This document shows, in pieces, positions 50,088-58,300 of a stretch of DNA of 64,000 nt. The stretch's first letter is position 1; each line of letters opens with the position of its first letter. The DNA is from an uncultured Pseudomonas sp. Its GTDB lineage: Bacteria > Pseudomonadota > Gammaproteobacteria > Pseudomonadales > Pseudomonadaceae. The position numbers and the translations under genes are program-made. The stretch is from positions 1 through 64,000 of the forward strand of contig NZ_CAMPHV010000021.1 of assembly GCF_946886105.1 (NCBI RefSeq), given 5' to 3'. Under the pieces are notes generated by a model that did no database searches, was not told the origin of the DNA, and saw only the letters and a list, made by a program, of their open reading frames with translations.

Positions 50088-51218
50088 TCATTGGCGGGCG
50101 GCGGTTTGCTCGGTTGTCGTGCATTTGGCCTGGGCCTGGGCCGGCGTCAACCCGCGAATCGAGGTATAGAAGAGTTCGCAGGTTTGCAGTTGGTCGCTTA
50201 CCTGCCACTTCTGCGTGCAACTGTTCAGCGTGGCCGCGGCATCGGCGCCCGGGTTGCGGCCCATATCGGCTTGCCAGCAGGCCGCCGTAATGTCCTGCCC
50301 CATGACCTTGAGCCCGACCTCGTCGGCTTTTTGTTGATCGCCGCCATAGTTTTCCGGGTCGGCGGCATACCAGATGTAGCTGGGGTGGTTGCTGCCCAGC
50401 ACCGCCACGCTGCGCCCGGCTTCCGGAGTGATCTGACCAAGGCCGAGCACGCCGAGAGTCACGCCGTACTGTTGGTGCACCCAATCGCGTACCGGGCCGC
50501 CGAAGGCCACCATCGGCAGCGAAGGGGCCTCGCCGTCGGCGTTGCTGGTCAGCTGCGCGACCATGTTGGTCTGGTAAGCCTGAAAGTAGCTATAAGTGTC
50601 TGCCAGCGTGCTGCCTGCGCTGGCTGGTGCGGCGATGGGGGCGATGTCGATGATGGTCTGGTAGGCCGGGGTTTGTTCCAGTGGCACGCCATTTTGTTCG
50701 AGCAGTTCGGCCCAGCGGTCGGTGGTCTTGGATTCCAGATAATCCTGCGCCTGGGTCAGCGAATAATCCGGCGGGAAGTGCAGCAGTTCGACGCTGCGGC
50801 GGTTTTCCAGAGCCATGCCCAGTGGCAGGAAGAAGTACCAGTCGTACTTCCATTTACCATCCGTATTCAATTTGCTGGCGCCCTGGTAGGCCAGGTCGCC
50901 AGCGGCGAGCAGCTGCTCGAGCGGTTTGCCGTAGTCGTCCGGCACGCCACTGATGCTCGCATAGAGCTTGTCGTGATCGGTGCGGACCTTGACCTTGGCG
51001 GTGGCGTAACCGTCGCGTTGCACACTCTGGGTCAGGTAATGCTCGACCGTCTGCGCGAGGCTCCAGTCGCGGTAGCAAATGACGTTGCAGTTATTGGGGT
51101 AGGCGAATAGCTGGCTGACTCGGGTGGGGCTGCCCAGGGCAACCTCGACGTCCGCCTGGGCGTTGGCGGCTAAAACGAATGCGCCTATGGCGCTGACAAG
51201 CCACTTCTGATGTCGCAT
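50088..51218 (-). CDS. Periplasmic protein of unknown function
   Basis: A 376-residue protein with a signal peptide (to about residue 22, ANAQA). The mature part is rich in Tyr, Asp and Gln, with SLAQTVEHYLTQSVQRDGYA near 55 and five cysteines or more in two groups (NNCNVICYRD; ACWQAD ... NSCTQK ... QTCELF). No family recognised. The start at 51218 is chosen because GGGAG lies six bases upstream. Confidence 0.68.
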   Translation of the reverse strand: MRHQKWLVSAIGAFVLAANAQADVEVALGSPTRVSQLFAYPNNCNVICYRDWSLAQTVEHYLTQSVQRDGYATAKVKVRTDHDKLYASISGVPDDYGKPLEQLLAAGDLAYQGASKLNTDGKWKYDWYFFLPLGMALENRRSVELLHFPPDYSLTQAQDYLESKTTDRWAELLEQNGVPLEQTPAYQTIIDIAPIAAPASAGSTLADTYSYFQAYQTNMVAQLTSNADGEAPSLPMVAFGGPVRDWVHQQYGVTLGVLGLGQITPEAGRSVAVLGSNHPSYIWYAADPENYGGDQQKADEVGLKVMGQDITAACWQADMGRNPGADAAATLNSCTQKWQVSDQLQTCELFYTSIRGLTPAQAQAKCTTTEQTAARQ

Positions 51219-51303
51219 ATGCATCTCCCTGCGTTTATCTCAAGCCGATCTGCTTGATCGCATGCAAGCCTAGTTGGCTCTGCGATTGAGTCCAGTCGGG
51301 AAA

Positions 51304-51780
51304 TTACTGGAGATAGGCCGCGCAGCATTTCTTGAACTTCTGCCCGCTCGCGCAAGGGCAGGGGTCATTGCGGCCCGCGTGCAGGGCGACCGTGGGGTCG
51401 ATGAAATACCAGCGGTTGTCGCGCTGAACGAACGCGGAGCGTTCGCGATGACGCTGTTCGCCGCCGCCATCCTGCCAATGGGCGGTGAAGGTGACGAATG
51501 CATGGAGTGGTTGGCCGTCCAGTTCCTCGCTGCGCTCGACCGTCAGGCCGAGCCACGTGCTCTGGCTGCTCCAGGCACGTATGGCGTCGCGGTCGAGCGC
51601 CGCTTGCTGGGCGGGCAGGGTGGTGGCCACCAGGTAGTCGATCAAGCCCAGCACATAGGCGCAATAGCGCGAGCGCATCAGTGCCTCGGCGCTCGTCGCG
51701 GCTGTGCCGCTGTGACAGGGCTGGCAGCATTGGGCGTATGGCTGGTCGCTGCCGCAGGGGCAGTTCTGGGTACCGATCAT
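51304..51780 (-). CDS. ychJ: YchJ family protein with two SEC-C motifs
   Basis: A 158-residue protein with a SEC-C zinc motif at each end: [15 protein letters not shown] near residue 7 and [16 protein letters not shown] near 141. Between them is the YchJ NTF2-like core ([18 protein letters not shown]). Biochemical role unknown. It follows the next gene upstream by four bases and is probably cotranscribed with it. Confidence 0.9.
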   Translation of the reverse strand: MIGTQNCPCGSDQPYAQCCQPCHSGTAATSAEALMRSRYCAYVLGLIDYLVATTLPAQQAALDRDAIRAWSSQSTWLGLTVERSEELDGQPLHAFVTFTAHWQDGGGEQRHRERSAFVQRDNRWYFIDPTVALHAGRNDPCPCASGQKFKKCCAAYLQ

Positions 51781-51784
51781 GCCA

Positions 51785-52282
51785 TCACCACCAATACTTG
51801 CCGAACATCTCGGGATTGGCCCAGAAATTGGCATTTAGCCAGTCAGGAACCTGTTTGTAATCGAGCAGGTCGTAAGTGAACAAACTCAGGGTCTGTTCGC
51901 CACGCTGAAAGCGCTCGCTGGCTTGTAAGGCCAAGGAATAAAAATCGACGTCTTGCCAGGCGCTGGCTTGCAGATCGACCAACACGGCCAAACGACTGGC
52001 GTTCAGGTTGCGAATGCCGCCGAGCAGCTCGAGCCCTGCGCGTTTGGGCAGGTGTTCGAGGCAATCGGCCACCAACGCCAGATCAAAACGCTGCGCTGCA
52101 AGTTCCGCCGGTAGCGCACCTGCCGGCGCATGGGCGATCAGGCAGTCGGGGTGCGCGGCCTGATAAGCCGCGACGGCAGGCAATTCGCTGGCACCGACCA
52201 GTAGCAGGCGAGCAGGAAGATAGCGCGCCAACAGCGCGGCGATAGCCTGTTGCGGGGTACGTGATGAAATATTGTCAGTCAT
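51785..52282 (-). CDS. Hypothetical protein, DUF6231-like
   Basis: A 165-residue cytoplasmic protein with a Rossmann-like pattern ([36 protein letters not shown]) resembling a methyltransferase fold without the usual SAM motif. The C-terminus is Trp/Tyr-rich ([18 protein letters not shown]). I place it in the DUF6231 group only tentatively. It lies just before ychJ. Confidence 0.7.
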   Translation of the reverse strand: MTDNISSRTPQQAIAALLARYLPARLLLVGASELPAVAAYQAAHPDCLIAHAPAGALPAELAAQRFDLALVADCLEHLPKRAGLELLGGIRNLNASRLAVLVDLQASAWQDVDFYSLALQASERFQRGEQTLSLFTYDLLDYKQVPDWLNANFWANPEMFGKYWW

Positions 52283-52444
52283 TGAGGATCCTCGACCATG
52301 GAGGGGAAGATTAACGCGCGCTTTATGTGGGGCATAGAGCGAATCTTTCTGGCCGAGGAGTCAAATAGCTATGGCGAATTTTACTGTCGACGTCTTTAAT
52401 GCTTAAGTGTCGGTTTTACGCCGATCCCCATAGGAGAAATGCAT

Positions 52445-53077
52445 ATGAGTATTGTAAGGAAGGCCGTACCCCTTATCCTGGCAACCAGTTTTCTGACCGG
52501 TTGTGCCGGTTTACAGAAAACCGATTGGCCAACCTGTGCGGCGGTTGGTGGTGTTGGTGGCGCGGCTCTCGGCGCGATCGAAAGTTCCACCTGGGCCGCT
52601 GGTGGTGCAGCAGTGGGTGCCGGCATGGCCGCTGCTTATTGCTGGGTACATGGCGCTTCGGACGAGCAAGTGGTCATGGTCGAAGAGACTATGGTCGAAG
52701 AAACGGCCGCGCCGGAAGAGCCAGCTGAAGCGGTGCGTGTGGAATTGGACGTGAAGTTCGATTTCGACAAGGCCCAGGTTAAGGATGACAGCTACGGCGA
52801 CATCAAAAACCTTGCCGACTTCATGAACCAATACCCGCAAACCACCACCGTGGTCGAAGGTCATACCGACTCCGTCGGCAGCGATGCCTATAACCAGGGC
52901 CTCTCTGAGCGTCGTGCCAATGCGGTGCGTGACGTGTTGGTCAACCAGTACGGCGTATCGGGCGATCGGGTCAACGCCGTAGGTTATGGCGAAGCGCGTC
53001 CGGTGGCCGATAACGGCACCGACAGCGGCCGTGCGATCAACCGTCGCGTGGAAGCGGAAGTCGAAGCACGCCCCTAA
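52445..53077 (+). CDS. OmpA-family lipoprotein (first of tandem pair)
   Basis: A 210-residue lipoprotein (lipobox FLTGC near residue 20) with a Gly/Ala-rich hydrophobic linker (about 33-70, glycine-zipper-like), a Glu/Pro-rich hinge and a C-terminal OmpA domain (about 100-208; VEGHTDSVGSDAYNQGLSERRA) that binds peptidoglycan. ATG 52445 follows GGAG. It shares long near-identical stretches with the next gene, so the two arose by duplication. Confidence 0.88.
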   Translation: MSIVRKAVPLILATSFLTGCAGLQKTDWPTCAAVGGVGGAALGAIESSTWAAGGAAVGAGMAAAYCWVHGASDEQVVMVEETMVEETAAPEEPAEAVRVELDVKFDFDKAQVKDDSYGDIKNLADFMNQYPQTTTVVEGHTDSVGSDAYNQGLSERRANAVRDVLVNQYGVSGDRVNAVGYGEARPVADNGTDSGRAINRRVEAEVEARP

Positions 53078-53204
53078 GGCATGCGTAGCCCAGGCGATGG
53101 TTCGCTAAGCTGGCAACCTGCCAGTTTTCGATTTGTTAAGCCTGGTCGGTAGGTCTTTACTTCTGTGTTACCGGCACCTACGCCGGTGACACAGGAGAAC
53201 TACC

Positions 53205-53945
53205 ATGAGGGCTCGAATCTCGAGGTCTGCAATTACTTTTCTCTTGGCCAGTAGTGTTCTTTCGGGTTGCGTCACGACTTCCAGTACGGGAGACGCGCCG
53301 TTAAACCAAGGGAATTGGCCCCTGTGCAGTGCGATTGGCGGTCTGGCCGGTGGTGGTCTGGGCGCTCTCGAAAGTTCAAGTTGGGCAGCGGGTGGCGCAG
53401 TGGCCGGTGTGGTTATTGGCACCCTGATTTGCTACGCCCAAGACGGTGACGAAGACGGGGATGGGGTTTTCGATCGACGCGATCGTTGTCCCGGAACGCC
53501 TGCCGGTACTCCCGTGCATCACAATGGTTGCCCGCTGAAAAGCTATCCGGCTGCCACTCCTCCTGAAGAACCTGAAGCAATGCCGATGGCTGAGAGCGAG
53601 GTTATCGTGCTCAGCGATTTGGGCGATGTGCTGTTCGCCTTCGATTCAGCGGAGTTGACGGCGGCGGCCCATGATGTCTTGACTCAAATCGGCACTCGTT
53701 TGACGGGCGCCAATCTGGTCAGCGTCAAGGTGGTCGGGCATACCGACAGCGTGGGTTCGGATGCCTATAACCAAGGGCTTTCCGAGCGGCGCGCAAGGAG
53801 CGTGGCGGACTTCATGATCAGCCAAGGTATCCCAGCCGAGAAGCTCACTACCGAAGGCCTTGGCGAAAGCCAGCCGGTGGCGGATAACGCCAGCGATGCT
53901 GGACGTGCGCAAAATCGACGGGTCGAGTTGCATGTCGTTCGCTGA
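53205..53945 (+). CDS. OmpA-family lipoprotein with Ca-binding insert (second of pair)
   Basis: A 246-residue lipoprotein (lipobox VLSGC near residue 22). After a glycine-zipper-like segment it carries a thrombospondin type-3-like Ca-binding stretch, DGDEDGDGVFDRRDRCPGTP (about 81-100), missing from its neighbour, then an OmpA peptidoglycan-binding domain with GHTDSVGSDAYNQGLSERRA. ATG 53205 follows AGGAG. A strong terminator follows. Confidence 0.88.
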   Translation: MRARISRSAITFLLASSVLSGCVTTSSTGDAPLNQGNWPLCSAIGGLAGGGLGALESSSWAAGGAVAGVVIGTLICYAQDGDEDGDGVFDRRDRCPGTPAGTPVHHNGCPLKSYPAATPPEEPEAMPMAESEVIVLSDLGDVLFAFDSAELTAAAHDVLTQIGTRLTGANLVSVKVVGHTDSVGSDAYNQGLSERRARSVADFMISQGIPAEKLTTEGLGESQPVADNASDAGRAQNRRVELHVVR

Positions 53946-53964
53946 GCACGATGCGTTAAAACAC

Positions 53965-53994
53965 ACGGGGACCTTTGACGGTCCCCGTTTTTTT
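53965..53994 (+). terminator. Terminator after the OmpA pair
   Basis: ACGGGGAC and GTCCCCGT form the stem, followed by seven T. Confidence 0.92.
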
Positions 53995-54096
53995 CTGCGC
54001 CAGACTGGCATTGGCCGACCCTAAGCCGTTATGTTGCGGCACAACAATAGGGCGCATGGCGCTACGGGCATACGACAATAAAAGGGCGGGGCGCAG

Positions 54097-54426
54097 ATGA
54101 AGGCGGTATTGATGATGGGGAAAGGGGCGGCCGTTTTGTTCTGGCTGAGTCTATTGGGTGCGCTGTCCGGCGCATTGGCTAAACCCTTCGATCAGCTGCT
54201 GAGCCTGCTGGCCCTGGTGCTGATCCTGATTCACAGCGTTGAGCTGTGGCTGTTCGGCGGTGCCTTCAGTGGGCGCGCCAACCCTTGGCTGGATCGTCTA
54301 CAGGTATTGCTGTTCGGGGTGTTTCATCTGGCGCTGATCAAACCTGAGTTGCAGATGAAGGCGCAGCAGCAAAGCGTTGAACAGAGCAATGCCGGATCTG
54401 TCGATACGGGAGCCGCCCATGCGTAG
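54097..54426 (+). CDS. DUF1145-like small membrane protein
   Basis: A 109-residue protein with about three hydrophobic segments (8-28, 35-52, 66-82), and the family-like string HSVELWLFGGAF. It fits DUF1145. Function unknown. Its 3' end overlaps the start of the collagen-like gene by eight bases, so the two are coupled. Confidence 0.75.
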   Translation: MKAVLMMGKGAAVLFWLSLLGALSGALAKPFDQLLSLLALVLILIHSVELWLFGGAFSGRANPWLDRLQVLLFGVFHLALIKPELQMKAQQQSVEQSNAGSVDTGAAHA

Positions 54427-55180
54427 CCTGTCGTTGCTTCTGTTGTGCGTCAGTTCCTGGGCATTGGCCGAATCCCAGGTTCGAGTGGACGCCCATGGCT
54501 TGATGCGTTTGCCGGGCAATCTCGAGCAACTGGTGCTCGAACGCTTGGATATCGCCGATCACGCCACCTTATTGGTACCGGCCGAGGTCCGTGAGATCCG
54601 CGTGACTGAGTTGGTCCTCGGCCGTGACGCACATATCGCCATCGCGCCGAGCGAGCAGGCGTTTCGCCTGGACGTCGAACGCGCTGAGATCGCCGCGGGG
54701 GCGCAGCTCAGCGCCCGTGGCGCCGCCGGCACATTCGAGAAGCCGGCAATGCCGGGTCGCAACCTGCACATTCGCTTGCAGACAGTTACCGCGCAGGTGC
54801 TGCTGATCGATGCGCGGGGTGGCAATGGCACGCCCGGTTATGCCGGGCTCGATGGCGCCGACGGCAAACCTGGCGGTTGCACCTGGGGACAGGCGAGCAA
54901 GGGGCATGATGGCCAGAATGGCGGCGATGGCCAGGCTGGCGCCGCTGGTGGTCGGGTACGTCTCGAAGTGCCGGTGGATTTTGCCGTCGAAATGCTGCAG
55001 GGCCGTGTCGACGGCGGTTCCGGCGGCGCCGCCGGTGTTGGCGGCAAACCGGGCAAGGGTGGTGCGAGCAAGGGCTGCTGGCTGTACAGCGCCGATGGTG
55101 CCGCCGATGGCCGCCCCGGCCAGGCCGGTCGACCGGGTTCTCAGGGTGTCGCCGGTTCGCTCGATGTGGTGAGGTTTTAA
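54419..55180 (+). CDS. Secreted protein with collagen-like Gly-X-Y repeats
   Basis: A 253-residue protein with a signal peptide (ending SWALA near residue 17), an N-terminal beta-rich region (about 18-135) and two Gly-rich blocks with Gly-X-Y runs: GNGTPGYAGLDGADGKPGG near 140 and GRPGQAGRPGSQGVAGS near 235. A beta-strand segment lies between the blocks. ATG 54419 is the start of the signal peptide and overlaps the upstream gene. Two Cys (GGCTWG and KGCWLY) flank the Gly-rich blocks and could pair. Confidence 0.75.
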   Translation: MRSLSLLLLCVSSWALAESQVRVDAHGLMRLPGNLEQLVLERLDIADHATLLVPAEVREIRVTELVLGRDAHIAIAPSEQAFRLDVERAEIAAGAQLSARGAAGTFEKPAMPGRNLHIRLQTVTAQVLLIDARGGNGTPGYAGLDGADGKPGGCTWGQASKGHDGQNGGDGQAGAAGGRVRLEVPVDFAVEMLQGRVDGGSGGAAGVGGKPGKGGASKGCWLYSADGAADGRPGQAGRPGSQGVAGSLDVVRF

Positions 55181-55211
55181 CGGCCCTGATCCCAGGGCCG
55201 TTGGCCGACGC

Positions 55212-55676
55212 TTAAAACCCCGGGCGGGCGGCGGCGATGCCGACCAGCACCAGCCCGACCAGCAAGTTGATACCGACCAGGCGGCGGATGCGGCCCAGCA
55301 CCGCCGCGCCAACGGGCCAATCCTCGGCGGCAATGGCGCGGCGTAGTTCCGGCAATTTCAGCGCCTGTATCCGCAAAAATAGCGCGAGCATGACCAGATA
55401 AAGCCCGATCATCATGTGCACATAGCGCGGCGCGGCTTCGAAACCGGCAAAGCGCAGGTGCAGCATGCCCATCCCGGTGACCGGTAGTACGATCACCGCG
55501 GCCCAGACCCAACGAAAGAACCGCGGGAAGATCTGCTCCCATAGTTTCAGGCGTGCCGGCCCTTCCAGGGCGCTGACCGCGGCTGGGCGCACGACCATCC
55601 AGGCGAAGAACATCCCACCGACCCAGACGAGGGCGGCGAGCAGGTGCAGGCTGTAGCTGAACGCATAAAGGGTCAT
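55212..55676 (-). CDS. CopD-like integral membrane protein
   Basis: A 154-residue protein with four predicted helices and charged loops; YSLHLLAALVWVGGMFFAWMVVRP with a His in helix 1 and YVHMMIGLYLVMLALFLR in helix 3 match the CopD/YnfA-like membrane family thought to bind haem or copper. It converges with the collagen-like gene and is divergent from dinG. Confidence 0.8.
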   Translation of the reverse strand: MTLYAFSYSLHLLAALVWVGGMFFAWMVVRPAAVSALEGPARLKLWEQIFPRFFRWVWAAVIVLPVTGMGMLHLRFAGFEAAPRYVHMMIGLYLVMLALFLRIQALKLPELRRAIAAEDWPVGAAVLGRIRRLVGINLLVGLVLVGIAAARPGF

Positions 55677-55827
55677 GCCATAACTCCGATTGACCAGGAA
55701 ATGGGGCGGCGCAAGGGAATTTTGCGCCGTCCGGATAAGCGATTCTGCGCGAGATCGATTAGCGCGTTATGATAGCGGCCGTTTGCAAACACTGAAAATT
55801 TATCCAGTTACCTCGCGCCCGAATCCC

Positions 55828-57972
55828 ATGCTCAGTACCGAACTCAAATCCCAGATCCAGGGCGCCTACTCGCGTTTTCTCGAAGCCAAGTCGCTGAAGC
55901 CGCGTTATGGGCAGCGCTTGATGATCGCCGAGATCGCCAAGGTGCTGGGCGCGATCAAGGCCGACGACGAAGGCCGGCGCATGGGTGAGCCCGCGGTGGT
56001 GGCGGTCGAGGCGGGTACCGGTACCGGCAAGACCGTGGCCTACAGCCTGGCGGCGATTCCCACGGCGAAGGCGGCTGGCAAGCGCTTGGTGATCGCCACC
56101 GCGACCGTGGCCCTGCAAGAGCAGATCGTGCACAAGGACCTACCGGACCTGATGCGCAACAGCGGCCTGAATTTCAGCTTCGCCCTGGCCAAGGGCCGCG
56201 GCCGTTACCTGTGCCTGTCCAAGCTCGATGTGCTGCTGCAGGAAGGCCAGGCGCAAAGCGCCACCGCGCAACTGTTCGAGGAAGAAGGCTTCAGGATCGA
56301 CGTCGACGAGCAAAGCCAGAAGCTGTTCCTCGCCATGATGGAAAAGCTCGCCGGCAACAAATGGGACGGCGACCGCGACAGTTGGCCCGAGGAGCTCGAA
56401 GATACGCGCTGGTCGCAGCTGACCACCGATCACAGCCAGTGCACCAACCGCCATTGCCCGAATTTTCAGCAGTGCGCGTTCTACAAAGCCCGCGAAGGTA
56501 TGGGCAAGGTCGATGTGATAGTCACCAACCACGACATGGTCCTCGCCGACCTGGCGCTGGGCGGTGGCGCGGTGCTGCCCGATCCGCGCGACACCCTTTA
56601 TGTGTTCGACGAAGGTCACCACCTGCCGGACAAAGCGATCGGTCACTTCGCCCACTTCACCCGCCTGCGCTCTACCGCCGATTGGCTGGAGCAGATCGCG
56701 AAGAATCTCACCAAGCTGCTCGCCCAGCATCCGCTCCCCGGCGATCTCGGCCGGTTGATCGAGCAGGTGCCGGAGTTGGCGCGGGAAATCAAAACCCAGC
56801 AGCAGTTCATGTTCGCCGCCTGCGAGCAGTTGGCCGAGTTCAAACCCGGCGAAGACATGCAGGGCCGCGAGCGCCCGCGCCATCGTTTCGTCGGTGGCTT
56901 GGTGCCGGAGCACCTGCGCGAGTTGGGCGCTGAGTTGAAGAAGGGCTTCTCGAAACTCACCGACCTGTTCACTGGCGTGACCGAACAACTTAAGGAGGCC
57001 ATGGACGGCGAAGCCAGTATCGGCATCGCCAGCCACCAGGCGGAAGAGTGGTATCCATTGTTCGGCAGCCTGTTGGCGCGCGCCCAGGGCAACTGGGAAC
57101 TGTGGTTGGCCTTCACCGCCGAAGACCCGGAGGACAGCCCGCCGATGGCGCGCTGGCTGACCCTGGCCGAGAGCGGTGCCTTGTTCGATATCGAAGTCAA
57201 CGCCAGCCCGATTCTCGCCGCCGAAACCCTGCGGCGTAATCTCTGGAATGTCGCCTACGGCGCCTTGGTGACCTCGGCGACGCTTACCGCCCTCGGCACT
57301 TTCGACCGCTATCGGATGCGCGCCGGTCTGCCGAAGGCCGCGGTGACCGCCGTGGTGCCGAGCCCCTTTCACCATGCCGATGCAGGCGTGTTGCGGGTGC
57401 CCGATCTGCAGGCCGACCCGCGCGACGCCGCCTTGCATACCGCAGCCATCGTCCGTGAGCTGCCGGCGCTGGTGGCCGGCTCACGCGGTACCCTGGTGCT
57501 GTTCTCCTCGCGCAAGCAGATGCAGGATGTATTCGAGGGTGTCGATCGCGACTGGCGCAAGCGGGTGTTCATCCAGGGCAATCTGTCCAAGCAGGAGACC
57601 CTGAACAAGCACAAGGCGCGGGTCGACAGCGGCGAGGAGAGTGTGCTCTTCGGTCTGGCCAGTTTCGCCGAAGGGGTCGACCTGCCCGGCGCCTATTGCG
57701 AACATGTGGTGATCGCCAAGATTCCCTTCGCCGTACCGGACGACCCGGTCGAAGCGGCATTGGCCGAATGGATCGAGGCGCGTGGTGGCAACCCGTTCAT
57801 GGAGATCGCCGTACCCGACGCCTCGTTGCGCTTGGTTCAGGCCTGCGGTCGCTTGCTGCGTACCGAAGCGGATCGCGGCACCATTACTCTGCTGGATCGA
57901 AGAGTGGTGACTCAGCGCTACGGCAAGGCGATTCTCAATGCCTTGCCGCCGTTTCGCCGCGAGATCGGTTGA
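55828..57972 (+). CDS. dinG: ATP-dependent DNA helicase DinG
   Basis: A 714-residue superfamily 2 helicase with an iron-sulfur cluster. Walker A EAGTGTGKT is at 61-69; four Cys ligands (129, 205, 210, 216) bind the [4Fe-4S] cluster; the DEAH box is DEGH at 261-264; helicase motif VI-like LVQACGRLLRT is near 670. DinG unwinds R-loops and D-loops and helps replication forks past transcription. ATG 55828 is chosen to match the family N-terminus. A repeat element follows. Confidence 0.94.
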   Translation: MLSTELKSQIQGAYSRFLEAKSLKPRYGQRLMIAEIAKVLGAIKADDEGRRMGEPAVVAVEAGTGTGKTVAYSLAAIPTAKAAGKRLVIATATVALQEQIVHKDLPDLMRNSGLNFSFALAKGRGRYLCLSKLDVLLQEGQAQSATAQLFEEEGFRIDVDEQSQKLFLAMMEKLAGNKWDGDRDSWPEELEDTRWSQLTTDHSQCTNRHCPNFQQCAFYKAREGMGKVDVIVTNHDMVLADLALGGGAVLPDPRDTLYVFDEGHHLPDKAIGHFAHFTRLRSTADWLEQIAKNLTKLLAQHPLPGDLGRLIEQVPELAREIKTQQQFMFAACEQLAEFKPGEDMQGRERPRHRFVGGLVPEHLRELGAELKKGFSKLTDLFTGVTEQLKEAMDGEASIGIASHQAEEWYPLFGSLLARAQGNWELWLAFTAEDPEDSPPMARWLTLAESGALFDIEVNASPILAAETLRRNLWNVAYGALVTSATLTALGTFDRYRMRAGLPKAAVTAVVPSPFHHADAGVLRVPDLQADPRDAALHTAAIVRELPALVAGSRGTLVLFSSRKQMQDVFEGVDRDWRKRVFIQGNLSKQETLNKHKARVDSGEESVLFGLASFAEGVDLPGAYCEHVVIAKIPFAVPDDPVEAALAEWIEARGGNPFMEIAVPDASLRLVQACGRLLRTEADRGTITLLDRRVVTQRYGKAILNALPPFRREIG

Positions 57973-58084
57973 GCGCAGGAGGAACCCGGCGCCGGGTCAT
58001 TGCGTCAGACATGCTGTGTCGCGACCGGCCCGGCCGCGCGGCGCTCTTACCGGGCTGGCTTGGGCGGGTAAACAGGAGCAGTAG

Positions 58085-58224
58085 CAGGCCGTTGAAAAAT
58101 GTAGGCGAGGCAGGCAATACAAGGCAAAAACGGCCGAGGAAGCGGAGTTTACGGGCTGTAAATGAGCATTCCGAGGCCGTTTTTAACGCAGTATTGCCAA
58201 CGCAGGTAGTTTTTCAACGGCCTG
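58085..58224 (+). repeat. Dispersed ~130-bp hairpin repeat, copy 2
   Basis: Outer arms CAGGCCGTTGAAAAA and TTTTTCAACGGCCTG are perfect complements. Inside are further imperfect pairs (AAAAACGGCC with GGCCGTTTTT). Its reverse complement aligns with 22974-23101, including GCTCATTTACAG followed by CTCCGC. Bases 57973-58300 contain no other feature. Confidence 0.85.
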
Positions 58225-58300
58225 GTAGGTGCCGGGGCCAGGCAGGGCCCGCTGTTCACTCCGGCATCTCGCCGCTGAGTGTGTTGAATCGAATTGGGGG

